Part shown: positions 7,608-11,502 of the stretch, piece after piece | Layout of the letters: the number at the start of each line of letters is the position of its first letter | Numbering within the stretch: the stretch's first letter is position 1 | Assembly: GCA_964017145.1 (NCBI GenBank) | Contig: CAXHKQ010000190.1 | Coordinates: 1-11,502, forward strand | Origin: Agrocybe praecox | Lineage: Eukaryota > Basidiomycota > Agaricomycetes > Agaricales > Agrocybaceae | Direction of reading: 5' to 3' | Length of the DNA stretch: 11,502 nucleotides | Translations under genes and position numbers: made by a program | Notes under the pieces: model-generated | The model's database searches: none | Told to the model about the DNA's origin: nothing | Seen by the model: only the letters and a program-made list of their open reading frames with translations

Positions 7608-8964
7608 ATGGCCTCAGCCAATCTCTACCGCTTCCTCTGCTCCGCCCGCGCTACCCTCGAAACGCAGGCGGCCAACAGCCAACGGCTCTTCGATCTCGAC
7701 CACTTGCCAGCCGCGCTCAGCCGCTTGCACCCTCGCGAGAAGCAAGCGCTATTCCTCGCCCTGGCCGCCGCGCCCTGGAACGTCGGCTCCACGCACGTGC
7801 TCGAATGCCTACAGGCCGGCGGCGTCTGCAGCGCTTCGCGCTTCTTGTACACCGTCGAGCAGCGACGATTACGCCAATTGGCGGCCGCTGCCGCCGAATT
7901 CAGTCTCCTCATGCCGCCGATAGCGGCGGACGATGAAGATGACGAACCAATCGACTGCATTTTGAACGACATCCTGGACAGTTCGCCGCCGCTGCTCGGC
8001 GATTTGGTGCGCACGAACCTGAACTGCTCGACAACAGCCCAGGCGCAGGCGATCAGCGATCGCCTGGACCTGGCGGTGGGGGTCGATTGATCGGGGATCT
8101 GCACAGCACCAGCCAAGCAGAGCCAGCCCAGCAGCCAGCCGCGTTCAAGTACAATCGGTACTTTGATGCGCTACTCCGGCTACGACCTGCCATGCCAGAG
8201 GCCAAGCTGGCCGCCTTCCGTCGCATGCACGTGCCCTATATTCTGCGACTCGGCGCCGAGCCGCCGGCGAGTGCGCGCGACGCTCTCGGCGGCTGGCCGC
8301 GTGGTTGCCCCATGACGAGGCGGCGCAGCGACCGCATTTGTGGCAGCTGATCTGCGATGTGACGCCTTCGACGGTGGATGGGTGCCAGCGATTGCTGGCG
8401 CTGGCCGAGCAGGGCGGCGAATTGGAGGGATGGCGCTGGTGGTTGGTTTTGTGGTCGGCGGCGCTGAGGAACGCGGCAGCGGATCATCGGCTGGTCGCCG
8501 GCGTTCGTGAGCATCTGCGGCAGGCATTTCGGAGGTTCGTGCGCAATGGGAGTGGGAATGGGTTGTGCTCGATGTTGGTGATCGCAAGGGCGACGGCGCA
8601 TTATGCCCGAGCGGAGTTTGGCACGTATCGCGAGTGGTTTGGCAAGACGTTCGGCGAGATGACGTACGGCGCTGCTGTAGCGGGTGCGGTTGGAGTGGAG
8701 GAATTCCGCGCGGTAATGGAGCGACTGACGGAGGTGATTGCGGCCGAACGGGACGGGGCGGTGTTGCGGGCGCATTTGACGGTGCACATGGCGGCGCCGG
8801 CGCATTGTTATGAGCTGGTGCGGTGTTGGAAGGAGGTGACGCGGGCGAGGGTGAGGGAGTTGGAGCGGGAGGGAGGAGGAGGAGATGCGGACGAGGTGGT
8901 TGAGGTGGGAGGAGAGGGGGATGAGGATGAAGTCGTGTGTCTGGAGGATAGCATGGAGATGTAA
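7608..8964 (+). CDS. Unrecognised helical protein with acidic tail; two frame breaks
   Basis: The start ATG at 7608 has G at -3 and G at +4, and is the first ATG after an in-frame stop (7557-7559). Three successive open frames join into one protein of about 450 residues: 7608 to about 8080, about 8081 to 8289, and about 8290 to 8961 (stop TAA 8962-8964). Each switch fits one missing base, the first near a GTGGGGGTC run (8077-8084), the second in CTCGGCGGCTGG (8285-8296). A 47-59-nt intron from GT at 8076-8077 could explain only the first. The protein is Ala/Leu/Arg-rich and looks all-helical (for example YFDALLRLRPAMPEAKLAAF and WRWWLVLWSAALRNAAADH). An acidic DDEDDEP patch lies near residue 107, and the C terminus is Gly/Glu/Asp-rich (EVVCLEDSMEM). 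No signal peptide or catalytic motif is seen. A HEAT-like scaffold or DNA-repair/chromatin subunit is only a guess. High GC and lack of introns set it apart from its surroundings. Confidence 0.72.
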
Positions 8965-9006
8965 AATATCAGTAGCGTAAGCTTTGCATTAGGAATAGTT
9001 CGTCAT

Positions 9007-9012
9007 ATTAAA
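9007..9012 (+). terminator. Possible polyadenylation signal (ATTAAA)
   Basis: ATTAAA is the commonest variant of AATAAA and lies 43 bases after the stop codon at 8962-8964. If used, cleavage would fall inside or at the edge of the inverted-repeat element that begins at 9023, so that element may supply the mRNA end. Confidence 0.4.
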
Positions 9013-9022
9013 ATAGATATTA

Positions 9023-9046
9023 GGAGGAGACGGGGCGAATTTGCAG
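9023..9046 (+). repeat. Left terminal inverted repeat
   Basis: GGAGGA-GACGGGGCGAA-TTTGCAG. It lacks the CGGGG insertion found in the right copy. Beyond the core, TAATGTATCTCG (about 9052-9063) is matched by TAATATCTCG in the reverse complement of the right side, so weaker similarity extends inward. Confidence 0.8.
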
Positions 9047-9235
9047 ACCCCATAATGTATCTCGAAAAAGGACTGTCATAATGAAACACATTTTGGTCTT
9101 TAATTTAACATGCTATAAAACGTCTTTGAATCGTTCAATAATATGTTTACAACTTGTTGTACTCCACAGCGAAAAATGTGTTTTTGGGTTCAAGCGTTAC
9201 GTGTTTTCTTACTTATATAACTTCATCTTTTTCAT

Positions 9236-9421
9236 AGTAAAATTGATTGAAAATAATTGAGAATTTGTTTGCGAAGTCTATTTTACGATTTATCATGTAC
9301 AAATGTACAAATTATTCGCGAACATCAAAGTAAATTTGATTGAAAATAATTGAGAATTTGTTTGCGAAGTCTATTTTACGATTTATCATGTACAAATGTA
9401 CAAATTATTCGCGAACATCAA
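9236..9421 (+). repeat. 93-bp tandem duplication, two copies
   Basis: Copy one is 9236-9328 and copy two 9329-9421. They differ at a single base (A at 9242, T at 9335), so the duplication is recent or kept identical. Each unit carries the small palindrome GTACAAATGTAC and near its ends TTTGCGAA and TTCGCGAA, which can pair. It lies inside the inverted-repeat element. Confidence 0.93.
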
Positions 9422-9429
9422 AATCTATT

Positions 9430-9725
9430 TTTTTTTTATTTTTTTTTTAATGATGAGGTTTTGTGCGTTTATTCATTAAGATTCTTTTGAGTATACCCTA
9501 AGTCACTCCTGTGAGAAGTTACGACATTCTAACCGAAGACGAAACTAAGATTTTTTGTATGGATAGGATGATTTTTTTCCACATATACAAAATATTTGCG
9601 TTTCAAGCTTGGTTTAAATTACATATAATTTTCCACAGGAGTAACTTAGAACGATGTGATTGTGTGACGAAATGATTGATAAAATGAATACACTCACAAA
9701 ACCGCATCACTCAAAAAAAAATAAC
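9430..9725. repeat. Large imperfect inverted repeat inside the element
   Basis: CTAAGTCACTCCTGTG (9498-9513) is nearly the reverse complement of CACAGGAGTAACTTAG (9634-9649). AATGATGAGGTTTTGTGCGT (from 9449) is mirrored by AATGAATACACTCACAAAAC (from 9683) read in reverse complement, each flanked by long T or A runs. Outside the arms, the reverse complement of ATCAAAATCTA (9417-9427) reappears as TAGATTTTGAT (about 9737-9747). The element thus folds back on itself around position 9575. Confidence 0.75.
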
Positions 9726-9832
9726 AAAAATCGTTGTAGATTTTGATTTTTTTGTGTCGAGTTTTTCGAAACGGAACAACTCCGTGTGTCCACCCTATGG
9801 CCTCTACAATACTCAAACTTCACAAAAAGTTG

Positions 9833-9850
9833 CGCACGTGCGCACGTGCG
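9833..9850. repeat. Perfect 18-bp palindrome with two CACGTG boxes
   Basis: CGCACGTGCGCACGTGCG is both a perfect palindrome and a tandem pair of CGCACGTG. CACGTG is the canonical E-box bound by Myc/USF-type bHLH proteins. It is a GC-rich island in AT-rich transposon sequence. Confidence 0.85.
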
Positions 9851-10026
9851 TAATTATCTGCAGAACCCTGTATATTGTTTATTTTTGAAATTTGTATTGC
9901 GATGTTAAAACAGAACAAACTTAGTCTCTGTTATCTCTCTCTCTGTTAGTAATAATTTGCTAACTAATGCTTTAAACTAAATGAAATTCGGCCTGTGACC
10001 CGAGATATTAATATTTTCGTAATAGT

Positions 10027-10055
10027 GCGCAAGTTCGCCCCGTCCCCCGTCCTCC
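10027..10055 (-). repeat. Right terminal inverted repeat
   Basis: Read on the minus strand it is GGAGGA, CGGGG, GACGGGGCGAA, CTTGCGC. The extra CGGGG makes a local GGACGGGG duplication, probably a slippage event after the two ends diverged. Confidence 0.8.
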
Positions 10056-10057
10056 TA

Positions 10058-10780
10058 TACAGCATATAATGATCGATTTTGTTGGTCCATCGTTAGCACG
10101 CATGTAACCCATATTTCTGTTAATTTATGGATCCCACACAAAAGTCCTTTCCTTCCAGCAAAAAAAAACATCCAATCGACCTAGTAGAATGTTTCGAATT
10201 TTAGGTCAGAACGAACGTGTCCAATAGATGAAAATTAATGTTAATCAGAAGGCGCAGGTCTGATGATTACAGCACGGAATGTATAGGCCTCTAGCTGATC
10301 GGAATCGTTATATTGGCCTATATGGCTGAATGTGCACGAACAAATATTAAGGAAATTTTGCATTAAAATAAAGTATTTTATGGTTCAGATCCTATTTATT
10401 GCGTTTTTCGATAAATTGTATGAACTGACTCGCCGGTTTTAAGTTCTCTGTCTTGGTCTTGACGATATCCAAGATTTGTCGCATTTATTTTACTCAAATA
10501 TTATATACATTATCGAAATGAATTGAAATGAACTGAAATTAATGGAAATCCGTTGTGGAATATGCATTCGTTCGCACACAGTTTCTACTTCCCGAAAGGT
10601 TTCGTCTTTCGACACAAATATACACAAATGTTCAACAGCTCAATGATGTATCATCTTTCGAATGGCGAATAAATGTCTACTTGAACCACCAAACGAGCCC
10701 AGCAAACCAAATTCTAATTTCATGCTTACACTACTGGCATGTGTAGTTGATTTTGATAAGGTTCCAAAATATGTTATATT
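10058..10780. other. AT-rich intergenic stretch between element and right-hand gene
   Basis: No supported gene. A 10-bp imperfect tandem repeat (GAAATGAATT, GAAATGAACT, GAAATTAATG) occupies 10515-10544. A 63-codon plus-strand frame (10555-10746) has a protein-like composition but no ATG and no clear splice acceptor. The right end should contain the 3' untranslated region of the minus-strand gene. Confidence 0.45.
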
Positions 10781-10786
10781 TTTATT
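10781..10786 (-). terminator. Polyadenylation signal (AATAAA) of the minus-strand gene
   Basis: AATAAA on the minus strand lies 76 bases after the stop codon (10862-10864). A small hairpin, CGACTATTTAGTCG (10840-10853), lies between the stop and the signal. Confidence 0.55.
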
Positions 10787-10861
10787 CATACGATGAGAAT
10801 ATACAGCAATATAATCCTAATATAACGATATTTATCCAACGACTATTTAGTCGAAGTTTGA

Positions 10862-11502
10862 TCAAATATCGTCAATGTCATCTAGAAAATCGAAATTGTC
10901 GTTGCGCTGCGAGATCATCGATTTGAAAGTCAGGTCCAGCTGACTTCGATAGGCACTGTCATCGTCGTTTGTCTTCGCAGTCGCTTGTTCAACAATCGCT
11001 TCTGTGGCTTGTTTCGATGTGGACGCGACAGGTCGCTCAGTGACTTCGCTGCGCTCTTCGACGTTTTGATTGCAAAACATGTTCAGACGATTTATTGTTT
11101 TCGACGAGAGGCGCTTCGCAGTCGTCTTCGATGTCGATGCAGCTGAACGGAAGGGATTCAGTGGTGATTCCGTGCTGTTGAGGAGGATGATGATGCTGAT
11201 AGAGTTGGTTGGTCCCTTCTGGCTGAGATTTCAGACTGATGACGTTGAGTAGGTTTTACTGAAACAACCGGTAATTTGTTTGCTCTGGCATTGGCCTTTT
11301 TCCACTGCTTTGCTGCAATGAAGGGATTCTCAAATTCTTCATTGGTTACGGCGTTGTCGACAGTCAATGGTCGCTTCCGAGGCTGGTCATTTGTTATCCT
11401 ATTTGCGATCGGCTCTGGCTTTTCAACGGAAATAGTTTCTGTTTTTTCTGCCCCCGCTTCTGCTCCTCATCCACGTCATCCTCGAAATCCGCAAACGACA
11501 CA
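10862..11502 (-). CDS. 3' part of an unrecognised Ser/Lys/acid-rich, probably nuclear protein; two frame breaks
   Basis: About 210 C-terminal residues are visible; the 5' part lies outside the window. Three frames join. The first (from 11501) reads SFADFEDDVDEEQK. The second includes EKTETISVEKPEP, PRKRPLTVDNAVTNEEFENP and AAKQWKKANARANK. The third includes STESPLNPFRSAASTSK and VTERPVASTSKQATEAIVEQ, and ends NDNFDFLDDIDDI with the stop at 10862-10864. The first break lies at a five-base C run or six-base T run (plus-strand 11442-11455), the second at about 11168-11195; each fits one missing base. The sequence is Ser/Thr/Lys/Asp-rich and likely disordered. PRKRP and TAKRL could be nuclear-localisation signals, and the acidic-aromatic tail could be a docking motif. 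NPF occurs twice (ENPFIAAK, LNPFRSAA). I do not recognise the family. It converges with the 7608 gene. Confidence 0.62.

Larger units (their letters stand above)
9023..10055. mobile_element. 1,033-bp non-autonomous element with terminal inverted repeats and TA flanks
   Basis: The left end reads GGAGGAGACGGGGCGAATTT. The reverse complement of the right end reads GGAGGACGGGGGACGGGGCG followed by AACTTGC. Allowing one 5-base insertion on the right, 21 of the first 22 bases match. Both ends are flanked by TA (9021-9022 and 10056-10057), the target duplication typical of Tc1/mariner-type elements. The interior is AT-rich and non-coding, and is itself an imperfect palindrome (arms about 9430-9517 and 9632-9725). 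It also holds a tandem duplication. This is a miniature or fold-back DNA transposon, probably moved by a transposase encoded elsewhere. The superfamily is uncertain because the ends do not start with a standard Tc1/mariner sequence. Confidence 0.78.

Noticed and set aside
7625..8805. Three long antisense frames (135-189 codons) opposite the 7608 gene
   Set aside because: These are shadows of a GC-rich coding strand. The plus strand has a good start context, an in-frame upstream stop and coherent protein composition.
2921..10071. CATATAATG found three times (2921, 3019, 10063), resembling a bacterial -10 box
   Set aside because: The surroundings are eukaryotic, no matching -35 elements or genes follow, and the count is small for AT-rich DNA.
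10555..10746. 63-codon plus-strand frame with protein-like composition
   Set aside because: It contains no ATG and has an in-frame TAA just upstream at 10540-10542, with no acceptor visible between.
11060..11260. Alternative third frame on the minus strand (with SLPFSCIDIEDDCEAPLVE)
   Set aside because: Using it would need two further frame changes of the opposite sign. One missing base joins the chosen frames directly.
1..11502. CRISPR array, tRNA, rRNA or prokaryotic operon
   Set aside because: No regularly spaced repeats of the right size, no T-loop or anticodon-arm pattern, and no ribosome-binding sites or tightly packed genes were seen.

Overview
The window looks like gene-poor nuclear DNA of a metazoan, most likely an arthropod and perhaps an insect. 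The basis is a degraded mariner transposase, a transposon-like element with terminal inverted repeats, many CA/GT, CAG and GTC microsatellites, long AT-rich stretches without genes, eukaryotic splice-like and polyadenylation-like signals, and no ribosome-binding sites or operons. The species cannot be named from the sequence.

Positions 1 to about 7,500 are mostly non-coding. They hold hairpins (4-121, 757-800), a candidate short poly-Gln first exon (450-512, +), a cluster of microsatellites, a T-rich block with phased CTATTT motifs (3180-3410), a mariner fossil (3750-4062, minus), a candidate spliced exon (4263-4437, minus, with a rival plus-strand reading), a CA-rich block with a TATA-like site (4450-5740), and a perfect 20-bp palindrome (6550-6569). 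The octamer GCGATCGC occurs seven times in the window and ATGCAAAT four times, both more than chance predicts.

The clearest gene lies at 7608-8964 (+). It is GC-rich, intronless as read, and encodes a helical protein of about 450 residues with an acidic tail that I do not recognise. It is intact only if two single-base frame breaks are allowed. A 1,033-bp element (9023-10055) begins 58 bp after its stop codon. That element has matching terminal inverted repeats, TA flanks, a largely palindromic interior and a 93-bp tandem duplication.

At the right edge (10862-11502, minus) is the 3' end of a second gene for a Ser/Lys/acid-rich, probably disordered and nuclear protein. It also has two frame breaks. 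All four breaks in the two genes go the same way, as if one base were missing each time, and two lie at or beside five-base G/C runs. This suggests sequencing undercalls more than pseudogene decay. Nothing shows that the two genes work together.
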